Source of the DNA: Firmicutes bacterium UBA5493
Lineage (GTDB): Bacteria; Bacillota; Limnochordia; Darwinibacteriales; Darwinibacteriaceae
Direction: 5' to 3'
NCBI GenBank assembly: GCA_002424045.1
Contig: DIPH01000015.1
Location: 1 to 37,383, forward strand
DNA length: 37,383 nucleotides
Shown here: one piece after another, positions 8,441 through 16,972 of the stretch
Layout: the number at the start of each line of letters is the position of its first letter
Position numbering within the stretch: the first letter of the stretch is position 1
Notes under the pieces: model-generated
Databases searched by the model: none
Seen by the model: the letters and a program-made list of their open reading frames with translations, nothing else
Told to the model about the DNA's origin: nothing
Translations under genes and position numbers: made by a program

Positions 8441-9013
8441 CTACTCTATCCCAAACATTTCTGCCAATATAGTTTTTACTTCCATTGTTTGCTCGATGTA
8501 TACTACAGGAATGTTGTGTTCTTCTGCAATTTGGGTAAAGAGACCGTCTCGGTTCCCATCATTTCTAACTATCAAAAAATCTACCTCGGGAGCTGCAGCA
8601 TGAATAAACGGATCGGCCAAGTCACCACGGCGAGGATGTCCGCCTGTGTGCATAGCCACCACTAACATACCTTGTTTTCTAGCTTCTGCAATGATATTGT
8701 TTGTACGTTCGATTTCGTCATTGGTGTCAATTCCTGCCTCGCCTAGTCCTTTTACACTTCCGCCAATACCTATAATGAGCGTCCCATACCCCTGTAGCTG
8801 CTCAGGTTGGAGGGTTAACTCAAATACACTGTCTAGCTTTAACTGATCACCAAGCAACTTAATCATTAAAGCATCCGGGCTCTGGCCACTCGATGTAATG
8901 ACTACCGGCAGATCGGCCTCAGGAATTTGTGCGTGTACAGGCAAAGCAACTAACATGACGACTACCGCCAATAGACCGAATACTCTGGGGTAGCGACTAC
9001 TGTGTTTGTACAT
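8441..9013 (-). CDS. Small secreted protein, probably DUF6305 family
   Basis: A protein of 190 residues with a signal peptide (residues 1-28, cleavage near PVHA-Q). The mature part starts LPVVITSSGQSPDA and looks like a small alpha/beta fold with Gly-rich loops (GTLIIGIGGSVKGLG) and a late HTGGHPRRGD motif. I recall similar short secreted proteins under the name DUF6305, but this is from memory and is tentative. It is the first gene of the gamma-glutamyl operon, 27 bases upstream of the DUF917 gene. Position and secretion suggest a role with the secreted GGT or in presenting substrate to the permease. No catalytic motif is recognised. Confidence 0.75.
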   Translation of the reverse strand: MYKHSSRYPRVFGLLAVVVMLVALPVHAQIPEADLPVVITSSGQSPDALMIKLLGDQLKLDSVFELTLQPEQLQGYGTLIIGIGGSVKGLGEAGIDTNDEIERTNNIIAEARKQGMLVVAMHTGGHPRRGDLADPFIHAAAPEVDFLIVRNDGNRDGLFTQIAEEHNIPVVYIEQTMEVKTILAEMFGIE

Positions 9014-9090
9014 TTTAAGTTCCTCCCATTGTTGAATTTTGTTTCCTATGACTACTCAACTAGGTCAGGGTAGCATTTTAATCAGCCTCC

Positions 9091-9900
9091 TCATTGGTTT
9101 CTCAACACGTTCTGAATGGTAGTGGCACAAGCCCGCGTGCTTTGAATAAGAGGTAAAAGCCTATCGGGCGGAAAATCTGTGGTTGGTCCGCTTATGCTCA
9201 AGGACGCTAAAACTTGATCATTTCGGTCCATGATTGGCACACCAATAGCCGTAACTCTATCATCCAATTCACCAGTACTAATGGTGTAACCGAGCTCCTT
9301 GGTTTTGTTCAACTCTTCAGTGAGGCTCTCCACATCTGTTATAGTCGCATCGGTAAACGACTCCAGTCCTTCCTCCAGAATCGAGCGGATGCTAGAATCT
9401 GGCAAAAAGGCCAAAATTGCTCTTGCAGAAGCTCCCGCATGCAATGGACTTCGACGACCAACCTCAAAGGTGACCCTTAGCGGATTCGGACTATCTACTC
9501 TAGCCACGCAGACCGCTTGATTATCCGCATTTATTGTCAAAAAAACAGATAAGTTTGTCTCCTTAGAGAGCTTCTTCATAAACGGCCTAGATAGGTCAAC
9601 TAGTTCCTCGGTGGGGAAAACTACTGATCCTAGCTCAAATAAAACGAGACCAAGCTTGTATCTTTTGTCAAATGGATCTTGCCGTAAAAAACCTCTCGAA
9701 GCTAATGTGATAACAAGATGCCGCGTTACACTTTTGTGAAATCCCAATTCTTCTGCGAGTTCGGCAATGCTCCAATCCGAATGATTCTTGGTGAAACACA
9801 ATAAGACATCTAGAATTCTCCCGGCAGATTGAAGGATATCAGGATCCGCTTGAGCGGTCGTCCCATCTTCATGGATATTTGCATCGGCCAAATTCTTCAT
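9091..9900 (-). CDS. IclR family transcriptional regulator
   Basis: A DNA-binding regulator of 269 residues. The winged helix-turn-helix covers about residues 25-80 (WSIAELAEELGFHKSVTRH), followed by the IclR effector domain with FVGRRSPLHAGASARAILAF-like features (seen as VGRRSPLHAGASARAIL) and a C-terminal SISGPTTDFP segment that normally forms part of the small-molecule pocket. GGAG lies 9 bases before the ATG. It sits between pgsBCW and the gamma-glutamyl operon on the same strand and probably controls one or both. The effector is unknown; a glutamate-derived or hydantoin compound would fit. Family call is firm. Confidence 0.93.
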   Translation of the reverse strand: MKNLADANIHEDGTTAQADPDILQSAGRILDVLLCFTKNHSDWSIAELAEELGFHKSVTRHLVITLASRGFLRQDPFDKRYKLGLVLFELGSVVFPTEELVDLSRPFMKKLSKETNLSVFLTINADNQAVCVARVDSPNPLRVTFEVGRRSPLHAGASARAILAFLPDSSIRSILEEGLESFTDATITDVESLTEELNKTKELGYTISTGELDDRVTAIGVPIMDRNDQVLASLSISGPTTDFPPDRLLPLIQSTRACATTIQNVLRNQ

Positions 9901-10011
9901 CGACTGTCTCTCCTCTCTTATATCACTTCAAATTCGAAGTTGGTTCGCTCAGCGGTTTCCAATTTCCCTCCGCGCACCACATATTCTACATTAACATCCG
10001 TTCTCCTCTAA

Positions 10012-10021
10012 TTTCGCGAAA
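10012..10021. promoter_or_regulatory. Palindrome upstream of the IclR gene, candidate operator
   Basis: TTTCGCGAAA is a perfect 10-base palindrome in the 215-base gap between pgsW and the IclR gene (9901-10115). IclR-type proteins often bind short palindromes in their own promoter, so it could be an autoregulatory site. No convincing -35/-10 pair was found in this gap, and nothing else in it is recognisable. Confidence 0.25.
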
Positions 10022-10115
10022 AAAATAGCGCCATTAAGCACTACTTTGTTAAAACATGCAATTAGAAAGGTGGGAATGTTGTCTTTTCCCATAAGTTTAT
10101 GACGCTAACCAAATG

Positions 10116-11213
10116 TCAGCTTCTCTGAGCGAACTCCTTTTGTCTCCTTCCGATTACGAAGATGCCGATAACCATAATAGCACTTCCCCAAATCAACCAC
10201 TTGTTGTGTTTCGTGACATAGTAGACATCCTCGCTCCCAACAGGCGGAAAGGGTATCGGATCAATGGTTATGCCTGATTTTAGTGCTAAGTCTCGAATGT
10301 TCAAGAGATGAATGACGGGGACGCCCAATTCGAGATACTCAAAGATTAAACCCCGTTCTGGGCTATCTGTGGCTAGACTCATAGTCTCAACCAAACCACT
10401 CGGGAACTGCAAAGAAGCATTGGTGTTTCCCATATTAGGAGAAGCGCCGCCAATATTGACAAAAAGGTCTGGAAGGCGCAGGTTATTGTACTGGAGGTAT
10501 AGGGCAAGGCGTTCCTTGATACTCTGGGCATTGTCTTCCGCAAAAATCAAAGGGGCTTGGCTCGATACGGCGATCTCCATCATGATCCCTTGCGATTCAG
10601 GTAAGAACATGCCATCTCCCCGGTCGTTATCGCTTCCTAAGGAAACCGCTAAAATCTCATAGGGAAGCATGCCACTTTCATGCAAAGCGTGGAGCATATC
10701 AATGAAGGTGAATTCCGGGATGTTGGCCCCATACATAGAGGCACCAACAGAGTAGAAGAGCAAGGGCTCTACCTCCATGACCTCACAGGCGGCTAGAGTA
10801 GCAAGAATAAGTCCAGGAAATGATCCGCTAGCACCAATGGCCACGCTTGCTCCGGGTTCCAAGCCAGCCTCATGAAAAAGCCGTACCAATAGCGCTGCGA
10901 AGGAAGGATTGGTGCTCGTTCGTTTCGCCTCAAGATTGCCGATGGATGTGGTGATCACCGTAAACTCATCGCCAATAAGCCCTGTTGCGTTGGGATCAAG
11001 CTCCCTGTCTATGGGAAGGCCCTTCTCAAATCTAGCCTCCCTAAGGACTCCTAAGGACTGCTCCATGATTTGAGCTGCTAAGACTTGTTGCTCATAGTGG
11101 GGATGTTTTTCCTTTGTAGCTGTGGTCTGTACGAGGAAAATTCCCACCAGGGCTAGAAGGCAAGCCAGAATTGCAAACTTACGAGGAATGGCTGGTTTCA
11201 CCCAATGTGTCAT
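10116..11213 (-). CDS. pgsW: Poly-gamma-glutamate system protein (PgsW type)
   Basis: A protein of about 365 residues with hydrophobic helices at both ends (near residues 15-35 and 340-360), consistent with a membrane-bound protein whose central domain faces one side. It resembles the poly-gamma-glutamate system protein family that replaces or supplements PgsA in some Firmicutes and Fusobacteria. Features include GASVAIGASGSFPGLILATL and a conserved-looking VNIGGASPNMGNTNASLQF. ATG at 11213 is preferred, with AAGGGG 8 bases upstream; an in-frame TTG at 11240 overlaps pgsC and is less likely. It follows pgsC by 13 bases. A role in export or anchoring of the polymer is expected, but the biochemistry is not known to me. 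Confidence 0.82.
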   Translation of the reverse strand: MTHWVKPAIPRKFAILACLLALVGIFLVQTTATKEKHPHYEQQVLAAQIMEQSLGVLREARFEKGLPIDRELDPNATGLIGDEFTVITTSIGNLEAKRTSTNPSFAALLVRLFHEAGLEPGASVAIGASGSFPGLILATLAACEVMEVEPLLFYSVGASMYGANIPEFTFIDMLHALHESGMLPYEILAVSLGSDNDRGDGMFLPESQGIMMEIAVSSQAPLIFAEDNAQSIKERLALYLQYNNLRLPDLFVNIGGASPNMGNTNASLQFPSGLVETMSLATDSPERGLIFEYLELGVPVIHLLNIRDLALKSGITIDPIPFPPVGSEDVYYVTKHNKWLIWGSAIMVIGIFVIGRRQKEFAQRS

Positions 11214-11226
11214 GTCTACCACCCCT

Positions 11227-11655
11227 TCAGTTGATCCCAAGAATGATCAGCCTCACCACGACTGTTACTACCGCTACACTAAGCACTGTATTTGCTACGC
11301 CTTGCTTAATCATGTCGTTTGCGATCAGGCCTGGAATAATAAATCCGATGGCTCTAACGTCTTGGAAACCTGCGGGAGAGCGCAGCAAGGCCATATCCAG
11401 TAACCATCCTACGAGAAAACCTACAAGAATCGTGGCCAAAAATCGCCTTCTACTATAGAGAATCGTGAAATTGCTAATAAGCCGCATGATGAGATAACTG
11501 ACCAAGGCCACTACAAGGGTGGCTAGTATGCGGAGGGGACTATCCCAATAAATGGCGAGATAACCCGGGACGATCAAGCCACCGGCTGAGAGACCCACCA
11601 CTTCGGTGAAGAAGAAACTAATAACTAGCCCTAACCCCATCGCTTGTGTGATCAT
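11227..11655 (-). CDS. pgsC: Poly-gamma-glutamate synthase membrane subunit PgsC/CapC
   Basis: An integral membrane protein of 142 residues with about four to five hydrophobic segments. It matches the Bacillus PgsC pattern: an early LSAGGLIVPGYLAI, a mid-protein LYSRRRFLATI, and a C-terminal IGFIIPGLIANDMIKQG. It partners PgsB in the membrane complex that polymerises glutamate through gamma-amide bonds and moves the chain outward. The gene overlaps the end of pgsB by 38 bases; an internal ATG at 11640 is an alternative start that would shorten the overlap. The identification is secure. Confidence 0.93.
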   Translation of the reverse strand: MITQAMGLGLVISFFFTEVVGLSAGGLIVPGYLAIYWDSPLRILATLVVALVSYLIMRLISNFTILYSRRRFLATILVGFLVGWLLDMALLRSPAGFQDVRAIGFIIPGLIANDMIKQGVANTVLSVAVVTVVVRLIILGIN

Positions 11656-12841
11656 TATTTACCTGCACTCCGTTTCTAGTAAAGAAGTCTGCTAGTTCTT
11701 GTCCAAACCCTTGGGTGTTCCCATAGGCAAACAGCACAACATCTCCCTTGTAATGACGCGACAGATGATCCATGATCCTCTGAGGTGAAGGTTTCTTGAG
11801 GGTATTTACTAAGCTAAGATCAAATCCCTGTTTCTTCAGGAAACGCTTTGTTACTGGGATCAAATCCCCAGTTAACCATAGGCACTCTATGGGAAGCTCT
11901 GAGCAGGCAAGTTGAGCCAACTCTGGTACTCGAAAGCTCCGATCCTCTCGATTATGAAGTAGCCCAACAATAGGAGTATTTGTGAGACCTAGCGCCTCTG
12001 ACATGTCCTGCCACCTCTCCCAGACCAAGACAGTGGAAGTGAGATCATTAGCCGCCAGAGCGTTGACAAAATAGACGTTGACCCCCGCTTGCTCCAACCT
12101 GTAAATCTGCGTGGAGCCGAGGTCTGGGGTGGCTCGGACCATGCCTTCCCAGGCTACGTTGCAAGGCACGGCCAAGAGCTCCGCCACCTTGAGGGCGCAG
12201 GCAACATTTTCTTTAAACATCATGTAGGGAAACCTCTCCATGTCGCTATCTGCGATGAACGTGTCGGCAAGATGCGCTGTTGTTCCTAATCTTTTGGCTT
12301 CTTCCTTAAAAAAGTCAAAGAACTCGTCCTCGCCCACAACCAACTTGCCTTTGTGTGGAATGGCCAGGGCTAGAGTTGACGCCACGTCCTTGCGTGTTGG
12401 ACCCATGACATCTAGATGGTCCTCTCTGGCATTAGTGATGACTCCAATGGTAGAGTTTAGAATTCTCCTCTCCGATACCCATTGCATTTCTGAATGGACG
12501 GCCATACACTCGATCACCAGTACATCCCCTTGGCGCCTGGCCGCTTCTGCCACAATTCTCACCTGCTCAATGATGGAGGGCTTCCGCCTGCGCTTAACAG
12601 GCTCTTCCGACCCGTCTTCGAAGATCAATCGAGCTGCTGTCCCTGTTGTTTTGGCCACAACACGATAACCTGCCTGCCGCAGTATTCCCGCAATGAGCCT
12701 TGTTGTTGTGGATTTACCCCTCGTTCCATTGACATGGATGCGGATAGGAATTTTTTCTACGTTGCGTTGATGCAGAGCGTTTTCCAAGACCCCCAAGACA
12801 AAAAGGGCCAGGGTCATAACAAGCACAGGCAAAATCTCCAT
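11618..12841 (-). CDS. pgsB: Poly-gamma-glutamate synthase catalytic subunit PgsB/CapB
   Basis: An ATP-dependent amide ligase of the Mur-ligase type that extends the gamma-glutamate chain. It has 407 residues, near the Bacillus length. An N-terminal membrane helix (about residues 3-20) is followed by the P-loop HVNGTRGKSTTTR (residues 36-48). Other Mur-ligase-like segments are VIECMAVHSEMQW and ITNAREDHLDVMGPT (a typical second ATP/metal region). AGGGATGACGAG precedes the ATG. It heads a pgsB-pgsC-pgsW operon with overlapping genes; no recognisable pgsA follows within the window. Two terminators upstream isolate it from the ABC operon, so its promoter should lie in 12842-12960, where I saw no strong consensus. 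Confidence 0.95.
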   Translation of the reverse strand: MEILPVLVMTLALFVLGVLENALHQRNVEKIPIRIHVNGTRGKSTTTRLIAGILRQAGYRVVAKTTGTAARLIFEDGSEEPVKRRRKPSIIEQVRIVAEAARRQGDVLVIECMAVHSEMQWVSERRILNSTIGVITNAREDHLDVMGPTRKDVASTLALAIPHKGKLVVGEDEFFDFFKEEAKRLGTTAHLADTFIADSDMERFPYMMFKENVACALKVAELLAVPCNVAWEGMVRATPDLGSTQIYRLEQAGVNVYFVNALAANDLTSTVLVWERWQDMSEALGLTNTPIVGLLHNREDRSFRVPELAQLACSELPIECLWLTGDLIPVTKRFLKKQGFDLSLVNTLKKPSPQRIMDHLSRHYKGDVVLFAYGNTQGFGQELADFFTRNGVQVNNDHTSDGVRASY

Positions 12842-12962
12842 CTCGTCATCCCTTCTATAAAATGGCAGGTGCAGGGTTCTCTTCAGGGTATTTCTCGAAC
12901 AGAGGCTAGGTTTCCTGTTGATAGTGTTAAATGGAGCAAGATTTTGTGCCTATAGCCACAAA

Positions 12963-12984
12963 AGATGCCACAACGATGGCATCT
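12963..12984 (-). terminator. Second of two tandem hairpin terminators
   Basis: AGATGCCA at 12963-12970 pairs with TGGCATCT at 12977-12984 around a 6-base loop. Read on the minus strand the stem runs into TTTTGTGG, as for an intrinsic terminator. It lies about 20 bases beyond the first hairpin and backs it up for the ABC importer operon. Confidence 0.65.
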
Positions 12985-13005
12985 CATCCAATTGCCCATC
13001 ACAAA

Positions 13006-13029
13006 AGGCGCTAGGTTGCCCTAGCGCCT
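13006..13029 (-). terminator. Intrinsic terminator of the AfuA-type ABC operon
   Basis: AGGCGCTAGG (13006-13015) and CCTAGCGCCT (13020-13029) form a perfect 10-base-pair stem with a 4-base loop, GCAA on the minus strand, followed by TTTTGTG. It lies 26 bases past the stop of the binding-protein gene. Confidence 0.85.
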
Positions 13030-13054
13030 CTTACGTATTCTATTCCTTGATTCT

Positions 13055-14086
13055 TTATCTCGTCCTCATATAAATGTCGTTCCAGCGTCTTAGAACTTGT
13101 TCCTTGTTTTCAACAAGCCAATCGATGTCTCGGTCAACCCAATAGATTTCCTCCGTGGCTGGGATATAAGGGGTTTCGTAGACAGCGTTAGCATTGGTAA
13201 ACCGAAGTGTACCCAATGCAGTACCAAGGGCAGATTGCCCCTCAGCGCTCATCAGGAAATTGGCCATTAATTTGGCCGCTTCCATATTAGGTGCATTCTT
13301 GATGATCGCAACACTAAAGGCGGAAGCAGAAGCACCCTGTTCTGGATAGACTAGTTTAATATTGGTGGCACCAGATTTCAAGAGTGTTGATGCTCCATCT
13401 TCATAGGATAGTCCCACAACATACTCGCCAGCCTGTACGCTTCTGAAAGCCACCGAGGAGGAGGTGGAAATAACCATTTTATTCCTGAGCATTCCTTCCA
13501 TCAATTCCCAAGCCTCAGGGCTGTCGTTACCGTAAGCGGCAAAGATGTTACAGACATGGTTCCAAGCTGAAGACGAGGAATTGGGATCAGGCATAACGAT
13601 TTTGCCTGCGAGTCTCGGATCTAGCAAATCATCATATCCGGTAATATTCATGCCTAGTTCTGCTTCGAGATCCGTATTCACTGCAAAAACAATTGTAGAC
13701 AAGTGACTTAGGTTGTAAAAACCGTTAGGCGATTTATAAGCAGGTAAGATCTCATCTTCGTGATCGGACAACCAGTGTTCAAAAAGATCCGAGTACATAT
13801 GTCCATCACTGTTACTCAAGCCACCCCACATGAGATCGCCTTGGGGCCTATTCTTCTCAGCATTGATCCTGGATGTAAGTTCACCAGCAGAACCGTTGAC
13901 GATTTCAACTGTAATGTTAGGATATTTCTCCCCGAAGAGTTTCACTAGATTATTCAAGTCATTATCCGTCATACTAGAGTATAGAACAAGGTTACTTCGA
14001 AAATCAGAGGCTCCCAATGCAACGGCCGGAACTAAGAGGGACATGGACATGATCAGAACGAGTAAAAAGACTACATGGCGTTTCAT
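13055..14086 (-). CDS. ABC transporter substrate-binding protein, iron/AfuA-FbpA type
   Basis: An exported binding protein of about 343 residues from the ATG at 14086, which has AAGGAG 8 bases upstream; an in-frame start at 14137 would add 17 residues without a good site. The signal peptide (MKRHVVFLLVLIMSM, ending ALGA-S) leads into LVLYSSMTDNDLNNLVKLF, typical of the type-2 periplasmic fold used for Fe(III), phosphoglycerate, putrescine and phosphonate compounds. The central PDPNSSSSAWNH resembles the family's ligand loop. Tyrosines typical of Fe(III) binding are not clearly placed, and the neighbour is glycerol-1-phosphate dehydrogenase, so an organic anion or phosphate ester is as likely as iron. 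Confidence 0.85.
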   Translation of the reverse strand: MKRHVVFLLVLIMSMSLLVPAVALGASDFRSNLVLYSSMTDNDLNNLVKLFGEKYPNITVEIVNGSAGELTSRINAEKNRPQGDLMWGGLSNSDGHMYSDLFEHWLSDHEDEILPAYKSPNGFYNLSHLSTIVFAVNTDLEAELGMNITGYDDLLDPRLAGKIVMPDPNSSSSAWNHVCNIFAAYGNDSPEAWELMEGMLRNKMVISTSSSVAFRSVQAGEYVVGLSYEDGASTLLKSGATNIKLVYPEQGASASAFSVAIIKNAPNMEAAKLMANFLMSAEGQSALGTALGTLRFTNANAVYETPYIPATEEIYWVDRDIDWLVENKEQVLRRWNDIYMRTR

Positions 14087-14149
14087 CTCAACATCTCCTT
14101 TGTTGTTTGTTATCTCATATAGCAATGTGCTATACAAAACCTAGACTGC

Positions 14150-15805
14150 CTAAAGCTGTACATCCTCAGACTTACTTACTGCCAAGTAGATGATAATCGA
14201 AATAGCCGTAACAACGGTAGTTATAGCAGCAAAGGCTGCTGCCAAGCCATCATTTCCCCTGGAAATCGCTACATATGTCGACATTGTCAGAGTAATAGTT
14301 CTGTTGTTGTAGAGAATAATGGCACTGGAGAGTTCTGTTACGATGGTGATCCAACTAAGAATTGCGCCAGAGACAATCCCGTTGCGCATCATGGGCACCG
14401 TAATTTTCGCAAAGGTCTTCGGTTTCGAAGTTCCAAGGCTTGTGGCAGCCTCTTCCACATTCATGGGTATCAGCTGAAGAGTTGCCGTTGCTGACCTAAT
14501 GGTATAGGGCATCCGTCGAATAACCCACGCAATAATCATGATCGCTGCTGTCCCCGTCAACGCAAACGGACGATCGCTAAAGGCAATAACGAGGGCAATG
14601 CCAATCACAGAGCCAGGCAAAATGTATGGAATCATGGACAAGGTGTCAATGAAGTTATTGAGCAAACTCCTGCGCCGGACAACAAGGTAGGCGATAATTA
14701 TGGCCAGGACAATGATGAGTGCCAATGAACCCACACCTAGAACCAGGGTGTTATAAATGGAGCGTCCCAACAGTCGGTCCGCGGCCATCCGATAGTTGTT
14801 CAAAGAATAACCAGGGAGGAACACCGCAAGATCTGAATTTCGGAAAGAGAGATAAACAATGTAGGCCTGGGGTAAAAAGGCTACACCCACTAGGAGATAA
14901 GCATATAGATGCATCAAAATGCCCATTAGACCTTTTGGCTTTTTCTTCTCCACAGGATTCATGGCACTAATGGAGAAATCGTAACGGCTGGTAGCCCATT
15001 TTTGAAGCAAGAAGACCGCAGATGTCAATACAACTGCAATAACACTGATTGCCGCAGCGAAGTTATAGTCCCGTCCATGATCTCCCAAGTATTGGTTGTA
15101 GATCTCTACAGGGAAGGTGCGATATCCTTCCCCAATAAGTAATGGGGTACCAAAGTCGGCAAAAGCCCGCATAAAGACCACTAGAGACGCGGCTAGAATG
15201 GTAGGCATGGCGAGTTTGAGAATGACGGTAAAAAACCTTTTTATACCGACAGTACCCATGTTTGCAGAGGCTTCCATCAGCGAATTGTCGATACTTTTGA
15301 AGGCACCATTCATGTAAATGAACACTAATGGGAACAGCTTTAAAGCCTGGACAAACAAGATGCCATTGAAACCGTAAATGCTCCCAAGATTGATGTTCAG
15401 ATAATCAGAAAAGAACTTCGTGATAACCCCCGAACGTCCCAAAAGGAGCACCCACGAATAGGCCCCGATAAAAGGTGCAGACATGGCACAAAGAAGGCTG
15501 GCCACGAATAACACTTTTGCCCCTTTCAGTTGGTAGAAAGAATAAAAATAGGATATGGGAATCCCCAAGATAAGAGTAACAAGGGTTATGGCCGTGGAGA
15601 CCTTAAGGCTATTGATAATTGTGCTACTGTAATAACGATACTCAAAGAAGCGCTTGAAATAATCTAGGGTCAGTTCGCCCCCAGAACTTAGGACTGCCTG
15701 CCTGAGCAGCCCCCATAATGGGTAAAGCAAAAAGAGCCCAAACAACCCAAGTACACTAAAGGACAAAATGGTCCACCTATCCGGTTTTTTCTTAGTACCC
15801 ATCAT
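14150..15805 (-). CDS. ABC transporter permease with two fused membrane domains (FbpB type)
   Basis: A 551-residue inner-membrane protein made of two tandem permease domains of about six helices each. Each has the cytoplasmic EAA loop that docks on the ATPase: MEASANMGTVGIKRF near residue 178 and VEEAATSLGTSKPKTF near residue 450. The fused architecture is usual for FbpB/AfuB/PotB-like importers of the iron and phosphonate type. Two adjacent ATGs (15805 and 15802) follow a GGGAGG site; the second has the better spacing. It lies between the ATPase (21-base gap) and the binding protein (63-base gap) in one operon. The substrate is not evident from the sequence. Confidence 0.92.
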   Translation of the reverse strand: MMGTKKKPDRWTILSFSVLGLFGLFLLYPLWGLLRQAVLSSGGELTLDYFKRFFEYRYYSSTIINSLKVSTAITLVTLILGIPISYFYSFYQLKGAKVLFVASLLCAMSAPFIGAYSWVLLLGRSGVITKFFSDYLNINLGSIYGFNGILFVQALKLFPLVFIYMNGAFKSIDNSLMEASANMGTVGIKRFFTVILKLAMPTILAASLVVFMRAFADFGTPLLIGEGYRTFPVEIYNQYLGDHGRDYNFAAAISVIAVVLTSAVFLLQKWATSRYDFSISAMNPVEKKKPKGLMGILMHLYAYLLVGVAFLPQAYIVYLSFRNSDLAVFLPGYSLNNYRMAADRLLGRSIYNTLVLGVGSLALIIVLAIIIAYLVVRRRSLLNNFIDTLSMIPYILPGSVIGIALVIAFSDRPFALTGTAAIMIIAWVIRRMPYTIRSATATLQLIPMNVEEAATSLGTSKPKTFAKITVPMMRNGIVSGAILSWITIVTELSSAIILYNNRTITLTMSTYVAISRGNDGLAAAFAAITTVVTAISIIIYLAVSKSEDVQL

Positions 15806-15826
15806 ATATCCCTCCCCTCAACCTAA

Positions 15827-16972
15827 TCACACCGCAACATGGCTACGGCTCGCGACATTAGTGAAAGGTACAGCATCGTTACTGACGCCTTCGAGGATGT
15901 TAGCAGAACCATCAGCAGTAAATAAGTTAATCTTCTCAGCATTGACAGTGAAGGAAACCTCAGTACCTGGTGAAATGATGCTCTCTATAGTGGACTCATG
16001 GATAGACTCCAACTGCAAACCACTATCAATCTGCATGAAATAGTGGGTATTTAGCCCAAGAAAAGTACTGTCTTTTATTGTTGCTCTAATACCCTTGCCG
16101 GTCTCTCGACTAACGGAAAGCTCCTCAGGGCGGATGGAAATTTGGATTTTTTGTGGAGTTCTATACTCTTCTTTCACATTGGGCATAGCAACTTCATAGT
16201 CATATAGCTTCATATGGGGAATCCCGCCTTTGATCACCAATTCCCCCTCTACGACATTGCTTCGCCCAATGAACGTGGCAACAAAGATATTCGCAGGCCT
16301 TTGGTAGATACTCTTAGGAGAGCCAATGTGTTGAATCACGCCCTTGTTCATTACCGCGATGCGGTCAGAAACCGCCATGGCCTCTTCTTGGTCATGCGTT
16401 ACATAGATGGTCGTTATCCCCACAGTATTTTGGATGTTCTTGATGACACTGCGCATTTCCACTCTGAGCTTGGCGTCTAGATTGGATAGGGGCTCATCCA
16501 TCAAGAGCACTTCTGGTTCAATACACAAAGCACGCGCCAAGGCTACCCTTTGTTGTTGTCCGCCGGACAGATTCGCCGGCATGCGGTCCGCTAGCTCATG
16601 AATCTGCATCAACTTTAGGAATTTCTCCGATTGTGTACGAATGGCCGACTTGGAGAGTTTCCGATTTGTAAGGCCAAATTCTACGTTTTTCCTGACATTC
16701 AAATGTGGAAAAATAGCGTAGTTTTGGAAAACCATGCCTATATTTCTCTTAGCTGGATCCAAGTCATTAATGAGGCGTTTATCAAAGTAAAATTCGCCGC
16801 CCTCAATGGAATTAAAACCTGCAATCATTCGTAGCAATGTCGTCTTTCCGCAGCCTGAAGGACCCAAGAGCGTAAAGAACTCGCCTGGATTCACTGTTAG
16901 GCTGAGGTCTGGAATAATCACGTTGTCTCCAAACTTCTTTAACGCGTTCTTTATAGTAATCACTACACTCAC
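15827..16972 (-). CDS. ABC transporter ATP-binding protein of the FbpC/PotA type
   Basis: The energising subunit of the importer. It has a Walker A at LLGPSGCGKTTLLRMIAG (P-loop about residues 37-44), a Q-loop in GMVFQNYAIFPH, a signature LSGGQQQRVALARAL, a Walker B EVLLMDEPLSNLD and an H-loop YVTHDQEEA. A C-terminal OB-like TOBE region (about residues 230-380) is present, as in FbpC, PotA and MalK. The start chosen is GTG at 16972, with AGGAG 8 bases upstream and the conserved VVITIKNALKKFG right behind it. An in-frame ATG at 17020 would add 16 unconserved residues. It is transcribed after egsA with a gap of about 140 bases. Confidence 0.95.
   Translation of the reverse strand: MSVVITIKNALKKFGDNVIIPDLSLTVNPGEFFTLLGPSGCGKTTLLRMIAGFNSIEGGEFYFDKRLINDLDPAKRNIGMVFQNYAIFPHLNVRKNVEFGLTNRKLSKSAIRTQSEKFLKLMQIHELADRMPANLSGGQQQRVALARALCIEPEVLLMDEPLSNLDAKLRVEMRSVIKNIQNTVGITTIYVTHDQEEAMAVSDRIAVMNKGVIQHIGSPKSIYQRPANIFVATFIGRSNVVEGELVIKGGIPHMKLYDYEVAMPNVKEEYRTPQKIQISIRPEELSVSRETGKGIRATIKDSTFLGLNTHYFMQIDSGLQLESIHESTIESIISPGTEVSFTVNAEKINLFTADGSANILEGVSNDAVPFTNVASRSHVAV

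Noticed and set aside
12240..12955. Overlapping plus-strand frames of 142 and 153 codons opposite pgsB
   Set aside because: They are antisense to the well-conserved PgsB coding sequence, and their translations show no family features.
13055..16972. Naming the importer an iron(III) transporter (FbpABC)
   Set aside because: The architecture fits, but the tyrosines expected for Fe(III) binding are not clearly placed, and the glycerol-1-phosphate dehydrogenase and DeoR neighbours point to an organic phosphate.
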